Below are positions 26,324 to 36,334 of a stretch of DNA of 43,667 nucleotides, piece after piece. Numbering within the stretch: the stretch's first letter is position 1; every line of letters begins with the position of its first letter. The translations under genes and the position numbers were made by a program. Location of the stretch: positions 1 through 43,667 of the forward strand of contig JAKVBA010000038.1 in the NCBI GenBank assembly GCA_022447525.1, read 5' to 3'. This DNA comes from Gammaproteobacteria bacterium. Lineage in GTDB: Bacteria; Pseudomonadota; Gammaproteobacteria; Arenicellales; Arenicellaceae. The notes under the pieces were generated by a model. It was not told where the DNA came from and searched no databases. It saw nothing but the letters and a program-made list of their open reading frames with translations.

Positions 26324-26839
26324 TTGATTGCGAAAGGCTGGTATTGGTTAGGCTTCCTGGGCAGTTTGACTCTCGTTGCGGTAGCGTATTTCTATTTTGA
26401 AAAACACATGGGTCTAGCGCCCTGCCCTCTTTGCATCTTTCAGCGCGCGGCTCTACTTGGCGTAGCATTGTGCTGTTTTTTTGGCCTCATGTTCAATCCC
26501 GCTAAAGTGTGGTCTAAAGTTATCGCTTTTGGTGCCTCTGTTTTTTCAATGCTCGGTTTGGCCATCGCCGGCCGTCAAGTTTGGCTGCAACATCTGCCTG
26601 AAGATCAAGTACCTGAATGTGGTCCTGATCTTGCATTTATGTTGGATGTTTTTCCTCTGCAGGAAGTCATTAGCACGGTATTGCAAGGCAGTGGCGAGTG
26701 CGCTGAAGTACAGTGGACTGCTCTTGGTTTTAGCATGCCTGAGTGGATGGTTTTTATCTTCCTTGTCATGACACTACTTTGCCTGCGGCTATTGTTCAAA
26801 CGAGAGCGTAACTATTTCTCCGGGGCCCTTGGGCGTTAA
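26324..26839 (+). CDS. dsbB: Disulfide bond formation protein DsbB
   Basis: DsbB is the inner-membrane quinone reductase that reoxidises DsbA in the periplasm. The 171-residue product has four membrane helices. The first redox pair is Cys34-Pro-Leu-Cys37 followed by the conserved Arg41 (CIFQR). The second pair is Cys99 and Cys126 in the second periplasmic loop (VPECGPD and GSGECAE). The start is TTG at 26324, supported by GGAG at 26314-26317 with 6-nt spacing. No dsbA is present in the window. TATACT at 26265-26270 may be its -10 box. Confidence 0.95.
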   Translation: MIAKGWYWLGFLGSLTLVAVAYFYFEKHMGLAPCPLCIFQRAALLGVALCCFFGLMFNPAKVWSKVIAFGASVFSMLGLAIAGRQVWLQHLPEDQVPECGPDLAFMLDVFPLQEVISTVLQGSGECAEVQWTALGFSMPEWMVFIFLVMTLLCLRLLFKRERNYFSGALGR

Positions 26840-26851
26840 CAAGCGGATTAA

Positions 26852-26894
26852 AATAATAAAAAAGGCCGTCTTAGTGACGGCCTTTTTTATTATT
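26852..26894. terminator. Bidirectional terminator with perfect 19-bp stem
   Basis: Left arm 26852-26870 and right arm 26876-26894 pair perfectly: GC core GGCCGTC/GACGGCC, then A6/T6, then AATAAT/ATTATT, around the 5-nt loop TTAGT. It ends dsbB on the + strand and the DUF4399 gene on the - strand. The last bases of the right arm overlap the stop codon of the DUF4399 gene. Confidence 0.96.
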
Positions 26895-27354
26895 TTATGA
26901 TGATTGTGATTTTGTCAGACATCACTGGTGGGTTGTGAGGCACGTGATAGTGATTGCCGAGTAAAAGTTGTAGAGTGTGGGTTCCCTCAGTAAGCTCAAT
27001 AGTTGTCTCGGTTTGACCCTTACCGAAATGAACTATATTTTCAGTGCTTGGTAGCGGTATTTCCATATCGGGCATGTCTTCTAAATTTAGTAGGAGATGG
27101 TGGTGACCGGTGTGCTTTTGCTCTACTCCTGCCGGAGCCACACCCATGCCGCTTAAGCCGAATCTTACCAGTAATGGTGACTTAACTGTATCGCCATCTT
27201 GTAAGTCGATGAAATATACATGTGCGTCTTTTGGGGCGGCTGTGCGCAGGCCATCGGCACTTACGGAGTTCATCGACAGCAATAATAAAATGCCGAAAAG
27301 TAGTTTAGTAAACTGATTGTTAGCAGAATAAGTTTTAGCCCAAATAGATCTCAT
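26890..27354 (-). CDS. Secreted DUF4399-domain protein
   Basis: This 154-residue protein has a signal peptide (LLFGILLLLSMNSVSA, about residues 19-34) and is therefore periplasmic. It then has a beta-rich DUF4399 domain: VYFIDLQDGDTVKSPLLVRFGLSGMGVAPAG, GHHHLLLN and, near the end, GNHYHVPHNPPVMSDKI. The histidine-rich GHHH and HYH motifs could bind a metal, but no function is established. AGGAG precedes the ATG. It converges on dsbB, with which it shares a terminator. Confidence 0.92.
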   Translation of the reverse strand: MRSIWAKTYSANNQFTKLLFGILLLLSMNSVSADGLRTAAPKDAHVYFIDLQDGDTVKSPLLVRFGLSGMGVAPAGVEQKHTGHHHLLLNLEDMPDMEIPLPSTENIVHFGKGQTETTIELTEGTHTLQLLLGNHYHVPHNPPVMSDKITIIIK

Positions 27355-27704
27355 TTTCTCTCCTGTTGTGGTGTGGCACTATTTTGTTTTGTCGTATTAA
27401 TCCATCTAACCAAATCCGCATTGGGTCAGTTCTCAACCTGTGTGTCTGTGGTGTTTCTCTAGTTCGGTTAGATCCATAGCGGTAAGTGAAATAATCGGAA
27501 TCACAGCACTCGGGTATCACATCGTAGAATCTATCATTGATTGCGTGAAGCGCAAAACTACAGTTGATTTTGCCGTATGATCACTGATTTTTTCACCCAG
27601 AGCGATGCTTCTTAAGTTTAAGCTGATAAATCCTCGCTCAAGGGGCGTAAACCCGCAAAAACCTTGATACAATCGCGCGTTTAAACTGTATTTCTTGAGT
27701 AATC
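27355..27704. other. 350-bp intergenic region between divergent DUF4399 gene and cysS
   Basis: I see no gene here; a 61-codon frame on the - strand running through it shows no similarity I recognise. The stretch must carry divergent promoters. The AGGAG ribosome site of the DUF4399 gene is at its left end and the predicted cysS promoter at its right end. No riboswitch or T-box-like element is recognised. Confidence 0.6.
27664..27692 (+). promoter_or_regulatory. Possible cysS promoter
   Basis: TTGATA (27664-27669, 5 of 6) and TGTATT (27687-27692, 4 of 6) are spaced by 17 bp. If used, transcription would start only about 5-8 nt before the GTG at 27705. An overlapping TACAAT at 27668-27673 is an alternative -10 box giving a longer leader. 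Confidence 0.35.
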
Positions 27705-29078
27705 GTGAAGTTATATAACACCGAAACCAAAACTAAATCCGAGTTCGAGCCGATCAATCCTGAGCACGTGACAATGTATGTTTGTGGCCCCACGGTATAC
27801 AACTATTGTCATATCGGCAATTTTCGACCGCCAGTGGTGTTTGATGTTTTAGCTAGAGTACTTCGTGCCAAATACCCCAAAGTAACTTATGCACGAAACA
27901 TTACCGACATTGACGACAAGATTAATGCAGCGGCGGCAGAACAAGGCGTTGATATTTCGGTCATTTCGGAAAAATTTACACAGGCCTACCACGACGACTT
28001 AGACGTACTGGGCGTGCTTCCCACCGATGTTGAACCTAAAGTGACTGAGCATGTTACTGATATCCATGATCAAATTCAGTCTTTGATTGACGGCGGTCAC
28101 GCCTATGCGGCTGATGGACACGTTTTATTTAGCGTTGGTTCATACGAGGGCTATGGAGAACTCTCGAAACGCGACCCCGAAGAGTTACTTGCTGGTGCTA
28201 GAGTCGATGTGGCGGCTTACAAAAAAGATCCAGGGGATTTTGTGCTCTGGAAGCCTTCGGAGGATGATCAGCCTGGCTGGGATAGTCCGTGGGGGCGCGG
28301 TCGACCTGGTTGGCATATCGAGTGTACTGCAATGGCAGCTAAGCACTTAGGTGAATCGATCGATATCCATGGTGGTGGCAATGATCTCGTTTTTCCACAC
28401 CATGAGAATGAACGCGCTCAGTCTACCTGTTCTCATGGTAAAAAGTACGTCAATTATTGGATGCATAATGGCCTGATCAATATGAATCAAGAGAAAATGT
28501 CAAAGTCTCTTGGTAATGTTTTGCTTTTAAAGGATTTGGCTAAAGAGTTACCCGGAGAGGTTATTCGGTACGTCTTACTATCGGCTCACTACCGTGCGCC
28601 TTTGGACTGGAGTGATGACGCGGTTCAGCAAGCCAAGAGTAGTCTTGAGCGTTTATACGGAGCATTGAGAAAGATGGCTCATCTAGAAGTGCCCAACGAT
28701 ATTGGTAATCAAATACCAGCAGCCTTTGATGCAGCAATGTCGGATGATTTGAATACACCTAAGGCTTTAGCTGAATTGTTTGCATTAGCGAAACTTGCTA
28801 ATACGTCTGACTCAGATGATCAAAAGATAAAGATCAAAGCAGCATTGTTGCAAAGCGGTTATTGGTTGGGCCTATTACAGAACGATCCAGAAGCTTGGTT
28901 TGCCGGTGACAGTGACGATTCTGATGTATCTGAAATTGAAGGCTTGATTGCACAAAGAGCTGAGGCTAAGGCTAATAAAGATTGGGCTCGAGCCGATGAG
29001 ATCAGAGAAATTTTAGCCCGTAAAAATGTGGTTCTTGAGGACGGTCCTGAAGGCACTGTCTGGCGAATAGAGAGTTAA
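27705..29078 (+). CDS. cysS: Cysteinyl-tRNA synthetase
   Basis: This class I aminoacyl-tRNA synthetase (457 residues) charges tRNA-Cys. It has YVCGPTVYNYCHIGNFRP, with zinc ligand Cys27 and the HIGH-type motif HIGN at 36-39. WHIECTAMA and FPHHENERAQS supply the remaining zinc ligands, and KMSKS is at 264-268. The start codon is GTG at 27705, matching the family N-terminus (KLYNTETKTK); no strong ribosome site precedes it. It is the first of a long co-directional series. Confidence 0.98.
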   Translation: MKLYNTETKTKSEFEPINPEHVTMYVCGPTVYNYCHIGNFRPPVVFDVLARVLRAKYPKVTYARNITDIDDKINAAAAEQGVDISVISEKFTQAYHDDLDVLGVLPTDVEPKVTEHVTDIHDQIQSLIDGGHAYAADGHVLFSVGSYEGYGELSKRDPEELLAGARVDVAAYKKDPGDFVLWKPSEDDQPGWDSPWGRGRPGWHIECTAMAAKHLGESIDIHGGGNDLVFPHHENERAQSTCSHGKKYVNYWMHNGLINMNQEKMSKSLGNVLLLKDLAKELPGEVIRYVLLSAHYRAPLDWSDDAVQQAKSSLERLYGALRKMAHLEVPNDIGNQIPAAFDAAMSDDLNTPKALAELFALAKLANTSDSDDQKIKIKAALLQSGYWLGLLQNDPEAWFAGDSDDSDVSEIEGLIAQRAEAKANKDWARADEIREILARKNVVLEDGPEGTVWRIES

Positions 29079-29100
29079 GCTGGCGCACAGAGAGTTAAGT

Positions 29101-29526
29101 ATGAGCAGTATTGAACAAATCCAGTCAGAACTAGTTGACGAGTTTGAGATTTTCGACGATTGGATGTCGCGCTATGAACATGTCATCGATCTAGGCAAAC
29201 AACTGCCTGAGTTTCCGAGTGAGTGGAAAACTGATGATAATAAGATCCAAGGTTGTCAGTCACAAGTATGGCTGAATATGCGGTTGGAAAACCAGGTCAT
29301 GAAAATTGATGGGATAAGTGACGCGGCTATCGTGTCTGGTTTGGTGGCAATTGTACTCAGGGTTTATTCGGGACAAAAGCCGTCTGACATATTGAACGCA
29401 AAGCCTGATTTTATTAAAGATATAGGTTTTACCGATCATTTAAGTCCAACCCGCAGCAATGGTTTGCACTCAATGCTTAGAACCATATATCAAACTGCCG
29501 GTGCATTGCAGCATGCACAAGGTTAG
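29101..29526 (+). CDS. sufE: SufE-type cysteine desulfuration protein
   Basis: SufE accepts sulfur from a cysteine desulfurase on an active-site cysteine and passes it to iron-sulfur cluster assembly. The 141-residue product has the family signature KIQGCQSQVWL with Cys52, and the C-terminal GLTPTRSNG-like segment (HLSPTRSNGL). It sits alone between cysS and leuS with no sufABCDS genes in the window, so it could equally be a CsdE-type protein partnering a desulfurase elsewhere. Confidence 0.92.
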   Translation: MSSIEQIQSELVDEFEIFDDWMSRYEHVIDLGKQLPEFPSEWKTDDNKIQGCQSQVWLNMRLENQVMKIDGISDAAIVSGLVAIVLRVYSGQKPSDILNAKPDFIKDIGFTDHLSPTRSNGLHSMLRTIYQTAGALQHAQG

Positions 29527-29590
29527 ACAAAGCTAGCAATTAAAATTACCCATCAATTATACGAAGCAACCACCGCTTGGTTTATCAATC

Positions 29591-32182
29591 ATGCAAAACG
29601 AATACAAACCATCTGAAATAGAATCCCAAGTTCAGCGAATGTGGGAAGACAGCAATGCTTTCAACGTCTCTGAGGATAGCGACAAAGAAAAATTTTACTG
29701 TTTAGAGATGTTTCCTTATCCATCAGGTAAGCTGCACATGGGACATGTGCGCAATTACACCATTGGAGATGTAATCAGTCGCTATCAGCGTTTGCTGGGT
29801 AAAAACGTATTACATCCAATGGGTTGGGATGCATTCGGTCTACCTGCTGAGAACGCCGCAATTGCCAACAAAACTGCGCCAGCTCCTTGGACCGATGACA
29901 ATATCGAAAACATGCGTGGTCAATTAAAGCGATTAGGTTTTAGTTACGACTGGAGCCGAGAGTTTGCTACGTGTAAACCAGATTATTATCGCTGGGAACA
30001 GTGGTTCTTTACCAAGCTTTACGAGCGTGGGCTCGTTTATAAGAAAGAATCTGAGGTTAATTGGGATCCAGTTGATCAAACAGTACTCGCAAATGAACAG
30101 GTAGTTGATGGTCGAGGATGGCGTTCTGGTGCTTTGGTTGAGAAAAAAAAGATACCTCAATGGTTTATTAAGATCACTGCGTATGCTGAAGAGTTATTGA
30201 CTAGTTTAGATGATCTCGATGGTTGGCCAGATTCGGTCAAAACCATGCAGCGAAACTGGATTGGTAAATCCGTTGGGGCCGAAGTGGTATTTGACATCGA
30301 AGGTGAGCAAGCGCTGCGCGTTTTTACTACTCGACCAGATACTATTTTTGGGGTGACCTATTTGGCGGTGGCAGCCGATCATCCTTTAGCTATAAAAGCC
30401 TCTGAAGATAACGAAGCCATAGCCTCATTTCGAAAGCAATGCGCTCAAAGTTCTACTGCCGAAGCTGATATGGAAACTATGGAAAAGCTCGGTATTGATT
30501 TAGGTATCAAAGCGGTGCATCCCATTAGTGGAGAAAAAATATCGGTGTGGTGTGCGAACTTTGTACTAATGAGTTATGGTACCGGTGCGGTGATGGCCGT
30601 ACCCGCCCACGATCAACGCGATTACGAATTTGCGTCAAAATACGCCATTGATATTAAACCGGTGATTCATCCCATAGATGGGAACCTAGATATCAGTAAA
30701 GCGGCTTACACAGAATATGGTTTATTGAAGAATTCGGGTGAGTTTGATGGTCAAGGCTCAGAACAAGCAAAGGTCGCAATCACTCAATGGCTCAGTGAAA
30801 ATGGTAAAGGTAAAGAACAAATAAACTATCGCTTACGTGATTGGGGTGTTTCCAGACAACGATACTGGGGCTGCCCAATACCCTTTATATATGATGCCGA
30901 CGGTAATGCTATACCAGCTCGAGAATTCCCCGTAGAGCTGCCTACCGATGTGGTCATGGATGGAGTTGGCTCGCCTATAAAGAAGATGCCATCATTCATT
31001 GATACAGTACACCCTATTACTGGTGAGCCCGCGACAAGAGAGACCGATACTTTTGATACATTTTTTGAGAGCTCATGGTACTACGCAAGATACTGTTGTC
31101 CGGGTTTGGATACGGCTATGCTAGACGCGCGCGCCGATCATTGGTTGCCGGTTGATCAATATATTGGTGGTATAGAGCATGCTGTTATGCATCTGCTGTA
31201 CGCACGTTTCTTCCATAAGCTGATGCGCGACGTCGGACTGATCAATTCTGATGAACCTTTTAAAAACTTACTTACTCAAGGCATGGTTACTAAGGAAACC
31301 TACTTTCGTTTGGATGAAGCAGGTAAAAAAGAATACTTCTTCCCCACCGAAGTAAATCTCATTGAGGACGAGAAAGGTAAGGTGATTTCGGCTAAATTGA
31401 TCAGTGATGATCAGCCAGTTGAAATTGGTCCAATCGAAAAAATGTCTAAGTCGAAGAACAATGGTGTTGATCCACAAAGCATGATCGATAAGTACGGCGC
31501 TGACACGGTTAGATTGTTCACCATGTTCGCTGCGCCGCCGGAACAATCACTTGAATGGAACGATGATGCGATCGCTGGAGGGTCACGTTTCTTAAGGCGT
31601 GTTTGGGCCTTATTTGATAAGTATAATGCGGTATTAACCGAGACTCGATTAAAGCCACTAGCCAACCTTGAAAATGGTACGCGAGAAGCCAAAGCTCTAC
31701 GCTTACAGGTACATACCATCATTCAGCGCGCTATTTTTGATTACGAACGTCAGCAGTTTAATACAGTTGTTGCGGCTGCAATGGAATTAACCAACGCAAT
31801 TGAAAAAGCAGATCTGACCGCCTGCGGCGAAGCCGGTTCATCAGTGATTGCTGAGGCTTGTCACGCTCTCGTAAAAATTTTGGCACCTGTTACGCCTCAT
31901 TTATGCGAGCATCTCTGGCTTCAATATGGGAGCATTGATAGCTTGTCCGACAGCGGTTGGCTCTCGGTAGATGAGTCGGCGTTGGTGAAAGATGAAATTA
32001 CTTACGTTGTTCAGGTGAATGGAAAACTACGAGCGAAACTCGATTTTCCAGCATCGGCAAGTAAAGACGAAATCGAAGCTGCTGCTCAAGAGGATGAGAA
32101 TGTAAGGCGGTTCTTAGAGGGTGTTACGGTTAGAAAAGTGATCGTGGTGCCAAATAAGTTGGTGAATATTGTTGCGAATTAA
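29591..32182 (+). CDS. leuS: Leucyl-tRNA synthetase
   Basis: This class I synthetase of 863 residues, a normal bacterial length, charges tRNA-Leu. It has [19 protein letters not shown] with HMGH at 49-52. A large inserted editing domain (about 225-415) includes [17 protein letters not shown] and the [16 protein letters not shown] segment. KMSKS is at 617-621, followed by the anticodon-binding and C-terminal tRNA-binding domains. It heads the conserved leuS-lptE-holA order. Confidence 0.98.
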   Translation: MQNEYKPSEIESQVQRMWEDSNAFNVSEDSDKEKFYCLEMFPYPSGKLHMGHVRNYTIGDVISRYQRLLGKNVLHPMGWDAFGLPAENAAIANKTAPAPWTDDNIENMRGQLKRLGFSYDWSREFATCKPDYYRWEQWFFTKLYERGLVYKKESEVNWDPVDQTVLANEQVVDGRGWRSGALVEKKKIPQWFIKITAYAEELLTSLDDLDGWPDSVKTMQRNWIGKSVGAEVVFDIEGEQALRVFTTRPDTIFGVTYLAVAADHPLAIKASEDNEAIASFRKQCAQSSTAEADMETMEKLGIDLGIKAVHPISGEKISVWCANFVLMSYGTGAVMAVPAHDQRDYEFASKYAIDIKPVIHPIDGNLDISKAAYTEYGLLKNSGEFDGQGSEQAKVAITQWLSENGKGKEQINYRLRDWGVSRQRYWGCPIPFIYDADGNAIPAREFPVELPTDVVMDGVGSPIKKMPSFIDTVHPITGEPATRETDTFDTFFESSWYYARYCCPGLDTAMLDARADHWLPVDQYIGGIEHAVMHLLYARFFHKLMRDVGLINSDEPFKNLLTQGMVTKETYFRLDEAGKKEYFFPTEVNLIEDEKGKVISAKLISDDQPVEIGPIEKMSKSKNNGVDPQSMIDKYGADTVRLFTMFAAPPEQSLEWNDDAIAGGSRFLRRVWALFDKYNAVLTETRLKPLANLENGTREAKALRLQVHTIIQRAIFDYERQQFNTVVAAAMELTNAIEKADLTACGEAGSSVIAEACHALVKILAPVTPHLCEHLWLQYGSIDSLSDSGWLSVDESALVKDEITYVVQVNGKLRAKLDFPASASKDEIEAAAQEDENVRRFLEGVTVRKVIVVPNKLVNIVAN

Positions 32183-32251
32183 TACAAGCGCTATTCCCTT
32201 GAGCTAGAATTGACGCAGTAAGAATAATTAAAACAGAATAAAGGTACTACT

Positions 32252-32821
32252 ATGTTGTCAGGTTTGTTTACTAAAACATTTGCGGTCTCACATTTTTCCA
32301 AACTAGTATTGATTGCGGTCTTGGCGCTTGGTTTGACTTCGTGTGGCTATCATTTACGCGGCAATATTCCCTTATCTGAGGGTCTTAAAAATATGGCTTT
32401 AAATGCTCCTGAAGGATCATTTAAAGATTTGCTCGAGAAGCGGTTGACTAATTTAGGTGCAAATTTAGTGGAAGAAAGTGCTGCCGATGTGCTGCTTGAG
32501 GTAACAAGTGTTAAATCAGACCGAAAAGTAGGCACCTTAGATGAGCGCGGTAAAGCAAATAGTTACAATATCAATCTACGCGTGAACTACATATTGAAAG
32601 ATACAGCTGGTAATGCCATTCGACCAAGTAAGATGATCAGAGAATCTCGACGATATAATTTTGATCCAGATGCTGTGGTAGAGGCTGAATCTGAAGAAGC
32701 GGACTTAATTGAAGACATGGAAGAAGAGGCGGTGCTTAAATTGATACGTCGCTTGTCATCCATAACGGATTTCGATCCAAGCGCTGTCGAAAACAAAGCC
32801 GCAAGCGAATCAAGCGAGTAA
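32252..32821 (+). CDS. lptE: LPS-assembly lipoprotein LptE
   Basis: LptE is the outer-membrane lipoprotein that plugs the LptD barrel and helps insert lipopolysaccharide. The 189-residue product has a lipoprotein signal (LVLIAVLALGLTSC, lipidated Cys31) followed by the family hallmark GYHLRG. The rest is a short alpha/beta domain with an acidic tail. Location between leuS and holA is the standard place for lptE in gammaproteobacteria. Confidence 0.95.
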   Translation: MLSGLFTKTFAVSHFSKLVLIAVLALGLTSCGYHLRGNIPLSEGLKNMALNAPEGSFKDLLEKRLTNLGANLVEESAADVLLEVTSVKSDRKVGTLDERGKANSYNINLRVNYILKDTAGNAIRPSKMIRESRRYNFDPDAVVEAESEEADLIEDMEEEAVLKLIRRLSSITDFDPSAVENKAASESSE

Positions 32822-32843
32822 CGAGTCGTCACGCTGTGCTAGT

Positions 32844-33887
32844 ATGAAAGTAGCCATTGAAGATTTAGGGAAGCGTCTTAAATCGTGCGAATCTTCGACG
32901 CTTCCGAAAATCATACTGCTCAATGGTAGTGAGCCTCTTTTGATAGAAGAGGCGCTTGATGAGTGTCGCCAACAGCTTAAAGAGAAGGGTTTTTCCGAGC
33001 GCATCAAGTATCAAGTAGAGACAGGCTTCAATTGGTCTACTTTAACCGGAGCCGGTCAAGCCATGTCTTTGTTTGCTGAGCAGCGAATCTTAGAGTTGAG
33101 GGTGCCAAAGAGCCTGGGTACCGCTGGCACAAAGGCGGTCACCGAATATTGTAATAATCTCCCCGATAATGATGTACTAATCATCATCATGCCCCTGCTT
33201 GATAAACGACAAAGATCGGCCAAATGGTTTAAAACATTGGAAGCAATAGCTTGGGTGATTGATGCTTATGAAATACCTGCACAGCAGTTTCTAAGGTGGA
33301 TTAAGCAGCGCTTTCAAAGTAGAGCATTACGCGTAGAAAGCGGTGTTGCTGAGCTCTTATCCGACCAAACAGAGGGGAACTTATTGGCTGCGGCGCAGGA
33401 GATCGACAAGCTTCAGGTGCTGGCGCCCGACGGTTCGGTAACCTTGAACCTAATCGAGCGGAGCTTGGCTGATCAGGCTAGGTTTGATGTCTACGCACTA
33501 ACCGACGCTGCATTGCTTGGAGATTTCAATCGTGTGTCACGAATTAAAGCTCGCCTGCAAAGCGAGGGAGTTGAACCTGTTATTCTGGTTTGGTCGTTGG
33601 TCAAAGAGGTGAGAATTGTAGCCGCTATTGCCGCTGCACTAAGCATGGGGCATCAGCGTTCGCAATTGTATAAAGAGTACAGAGTTTGGAAGAAACGAGA
33701 ACCAATTATTGGCGCAGCACTCAACCGACTGACTCCTCAAGTGGCTTCTGAGATACTTGAGCAGGCGGCTAGACTCGACCAAACCGTAAAGGGGCAACGA
33801 TACCAAGAGGTGGGCGACATCTGGTATCAAATAGAGCAACTGTGTGCGCGACTGTGTTCAGTGCCGGTCTGCAGTTTGGCGAATTGA
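32844..33887 (+). CDS. holA: DNA polymerase III delta subunit
   Basis: HolA is the clamp-loader subunit that opens the beta sliding clamp. The 347-residue length is usual. The N-terminal AAA-like fold is recognisable by LNGSEPLLIEEALDECRQ and later DVLIIIMPLLDKRQRSAKWFK, with EIPAQQFLRWIKQR and LLAAAQEIDKLQ in the middle, all typical of HolA. It lies 22 bp after lptE and 31 bp before proA. Confidence 0.95.
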   Translation: MKVAIEDLGKRLKSCESSTLPKIILLNGSEPLLIEEALDECRQQLKEKGFSERIKYQVETGFNWSTLTGAGQAMSLFAEQRILELRVPKSLGTAGTKAVTEYCNNLPDNDVLIIIMPLLDKRQRSAKWFKTLEAIAWVIDAYEIPAQQFLRWIKQRFQSRALRVESGVAELLSDQTEGNLLAAAQEIDKLQVLAPDGSVTLNLIERSLADQARFDVYALTDAALLGDFNRVSRIKARLQSEGVEPVILVWSLVKEVRIVAAIAAALSMGHQRSQLYKEYRVWKKREPIIGAALNRLTPQVASEILEQAARLDQTVKGQRYQEVGDIWYQIEQLCARLCSVPVCSLAN

Positions 33888-33918
33888 GTTTTACATGAGT
33901 CCGAAGTAAGAGAAGAAA

Positions 33919-35181
33919 GTGAATACCCAAGAAGTAAAAATACTAATGCAAACCTTAGGTCAGCAAGCGAGATTTGCATCTCGAGGTATGGCCATGGCCA
34001 CTAGGGCCGATAAAGACGCTGCAATACTGGCTATTGCTGATGAGCTGGAAGCTAATGTTACTAAATTAATTGATGACAATAAGAAAGATTTAGAGGCAGG
34101 TAAAGATAAAGGTTTGGATGCAGCATTGCTCGATCGTTTGGCTATAACTGAGGGCGGTGTTGCGGCTATGGCTGAGGGTTGTCGCCAGGTGGCGGCATTG
34201 GCAGACCCAATTGGTGAGGTTGCCGATATGAGTTACTTACCCAGTGGTATACAAGTCGGGAAGATGCGCGTTCCGCTTGGTGTGATCGGAATTGTGTACG
34301 AATCCCGACCTAACGTTACCGTTGACGCCGCTATTTTGTGTTTGAAGTCAGGTAATGCAACGATATTACGCGGTGGGTCCGAAGCGATCTATTCGAACAA
34401 AGCCATAGCTACTTGTATAGCATCGGCCTTAGCAAAAACTGGGTTACCTGAGCATGCAGTGCAGGTGGTTGGTACCACCGATCGGACCGCTGTTGGTGAG
34501 TTGATAACGATGCCAGATTATGTTGACGTCATCGTTCCAAGAGGCGGAAAAGGCTTAATTGAAAGAATCAGTCGCGACGCATCTGTCCCCGTTATTAAAC
34601 ATCTAGATGGAATTTGTCATGTTTATTTAGATAACGAAGCTGATTTTACCAAAGGCATGGCCATCGCAGTTAACGCCAAGACTCATCGCTACGGTGTTTG
34701 CAATGCCATGGAGACTCTTTTGGTTCACGAGGATCGAGCTTCGGAGTTTTTGCCGCCGTTGTGCCAAGAATACCTTGCTAGAGGCGTTGAATTGCGAGGA
34801 TGTGCTAGAACAAGACGAATTGTGACTATGAACGTAGCCACAGAAGAGGATTGGCAAACAGAATATTTGGCACCAATTTTATCGATCAAAGTGGTGACAA
34901 GCATCGATGAGGCTATAGAACACATAGCACGTTACAGTTCGGCACACACTGAAAGTATCGTTACTGAGAACTACACAAGCAGTCGTCGGTTCATTCAGCA
35001 AGTGGATTCAAGTTCTGTGATGGTAAATGCTTCGACTCGTTTCGCTGATGGTTTTGAGTATGGTTTGGGCGCTGAGATTGGTATCAGTACAGATAAGCTG
35101 CATGCGCGCGGGCCAGTGGGTCTACAAGGTCTAACCTCACAAAAATACGTGGTTTATGGAGATGGTCATATTCGCCAATGA
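33919..35181 (+). CDS. proA: Gamma-glutamyl phosphate reductase
   Basis: ProA makes glutamate-5-semialdehyde in proline synthesis. The 420-residue product is an aldehyde-dehydrogenase-fold enzyme with [13 protein letters not shown] (127-139), [10 protein letters not shown] (151-160), and the catalytic Cys261 in [19 protein letters not shown]. The start is GTG at 33919, with AAGAGAAG just upstream as ribosome site. The partner proB is not in the window. proA beside nadD is common in this part of gammaproteobacterial chromosomes. Confidence 0.97.
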   Translation: MNTQEVKILMQTLGQQARFASRGMAMATRADKDAAILAIADELEANVTKLIDDNKKDLEAGKDKGLDAALLDRLAITEGGVAAMAEGCRQVAALADPIGEVADMSYLPSGIQVGKMRVPLGVIGIVYESRPNVTVDAAILCLKSGNATILRGGSEAIYSNKAIATCIASALAKTGLPEHAVQVVGTTDRTAVGELITMPDYVDVIVPRGGKGLIERISRDASVPVIKHLDGICHVYLDNEADFTKGMAIAVNAKTHRYGVCNAMETLLVHEDRASEFLPPLCQEYLARGVELRGCARTRRIVTMNVATEEDWQTEYLAPILSIKVVTSIDEAIEHIARYSSAHTESIVTENYTSSRRFIQQVDSSSVMVNASTRFADGFEYGLGAEIGISTDKLHARGPVGLQGLTSQKYVVYGDGHIRQ

Positions 35182-35239
35182 TCGATAGTTCAATCTTCAA
35201 AAGCTTAATGTCCAAAAGCTTCAAAGAGATAAAAAGCTC

Positions 35240-36298
35240 ATGATTGGTATCTTCGGTGGCACGTTTGATCCGGTGCATCTTGGCCACCGCAAAGCGATCG
35301 ATCAACTTTGTGATGAGGTTACATTTGACAAGGTTTACTGGGTACTGAGCGCGAGGCCGCCGCACAAAAATCAGGTGACGGCTGACATTTCTCACCGATT
35401 TGAAATGTTGAAACTCGAGTTGAGCGATAACTCACTTTATCAGGCCGACGATACGGAAATTAAGCGTGCAACCAAGTCTTATACGATAGATACAGTTGAA
35501 GCCTTCAAGCACCGCTTTCCAGATCAAGGTCTCGTTGTCATTATTGGTGGTGATAGCTTGCAGAACTTATATTCTTGGCGTCAATATAAGAAATTAATGG
35601 CGTCAGTGAACTGGATAGTGTTGAATCGACCCGGTTATTCGACGAAAGTGCCTAGCGATTTGCGATCGCGTTTGGTAGAGTCGCCCGCCGACTTAGAAAA
35701 ACACGCTAATGGTGCTATCTGGCTGTATGAAGGCAGTGAGTTTGCGATCTCTTCAACTCAGTTGCGTAAGGAATTGAACTGTGGATCTGAGACACCACTG
35801 AGTCATATGTATCTGTCGGCAAGAGTGAAAGACTATATAAGAGAAAACAGGCTTTATCAGTCTGTGGTCGGTAGCACCGATGAACAAACAAACCTGTATA
35901 CTAGAGCCGAACGCTCTGCAGTGGATGAATCTATGAATTCTGATCAAATTAAAAACCAAGTTGTTGAAGCTCTTGAAAACGTCAAAGGCCAAGACATTAA
36001 AGTATTGGACATAGCGGAAATATCCGATTTTGCTGATTTTATGATCGTGGTTAGTGGCACATCAGATACTCATGTTAAAGCTTTAGCTCGCTCAGCGTCA
36101 GATCAATTGAGATCACAGGGAGTAAAACCTTTGAATGAAGATGGATCTGATGTTGGCGAATGGGTGTTGGTCGATTTTGGTGACGTTGTTCTTCACGTTA
36201 TGAGGCCCGAAGTTCGTGTTTACTATGATCTCGAGAAATTATGGGATGAGGACGTGCGTAAAATGGTTGAGCAACACCGAGAAGAGAGAGATCAGTAA
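35240..36298 (+). CDS. nadD-rsfS: Fused nicotinate-nucleotide adenylyltransferase (NadD) and ribosome silencing factor (RsfS)
   Basis: One 352-residue frame joins two proteins that are usually separate neighbours. Residues 1-210 are NadD, which makes nicotinate adenine dinucleotide in NAD synthesis: GGTFDPVHLGH (6-16), IIGGDSLQNLYSWRQ (101-115) and FAISSTQLRKEL (168-179). Residues about 232-352 are RsfS, which binds ribosomal protein L14 and blocks subunit joining in starvation: ISDFADFMIVVSGTSDTHVKAL, then GEWVLVDFGDVVLHVM. A hydrophilic linker of about 20 residues lies between. Met232 (ATG at 35933) sits exactly where a free RsfS would begin, with only a weak upstream GTGGATG as ribosome site. 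So either a true fusion or an internal start is possible. Confidence 0.93.
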   Translation: MIGIFGGTFDPVHLGHRKAIDQLCDEVTFDKVYWVLSARPPHKNQVTADISHRFEMLKLELSDNSLYQADDTEIKRATKSYTIDTVEAFKHRFPDQGLVVIIGGDSLQNLYSWRQYKKLMASVNWIVLNRPGYSTKVPSDLRSRLVESPADLEKHANGAIWLYEGSEFAISSTQLRKELNCGSETPLSHMYLSARVKDYIRENRLYQSVVGSTDEQTNLYTRAERSAVDESMNSDQIKNQVVEALENVKGQDIKVLDIAEISDFADFMIVVSGTSDTHVKALARSASDQLRSQGVKPLNEDGSDVGEWVLVDFGDVVLHVMRPEVRVYYDLEKLWDEDVRKMVEQHREERDQ

Positions 36299-36334
36299 GG
36301 TTTCAAGTTGCGTAGCTTTTAAGTCCATTCGATC

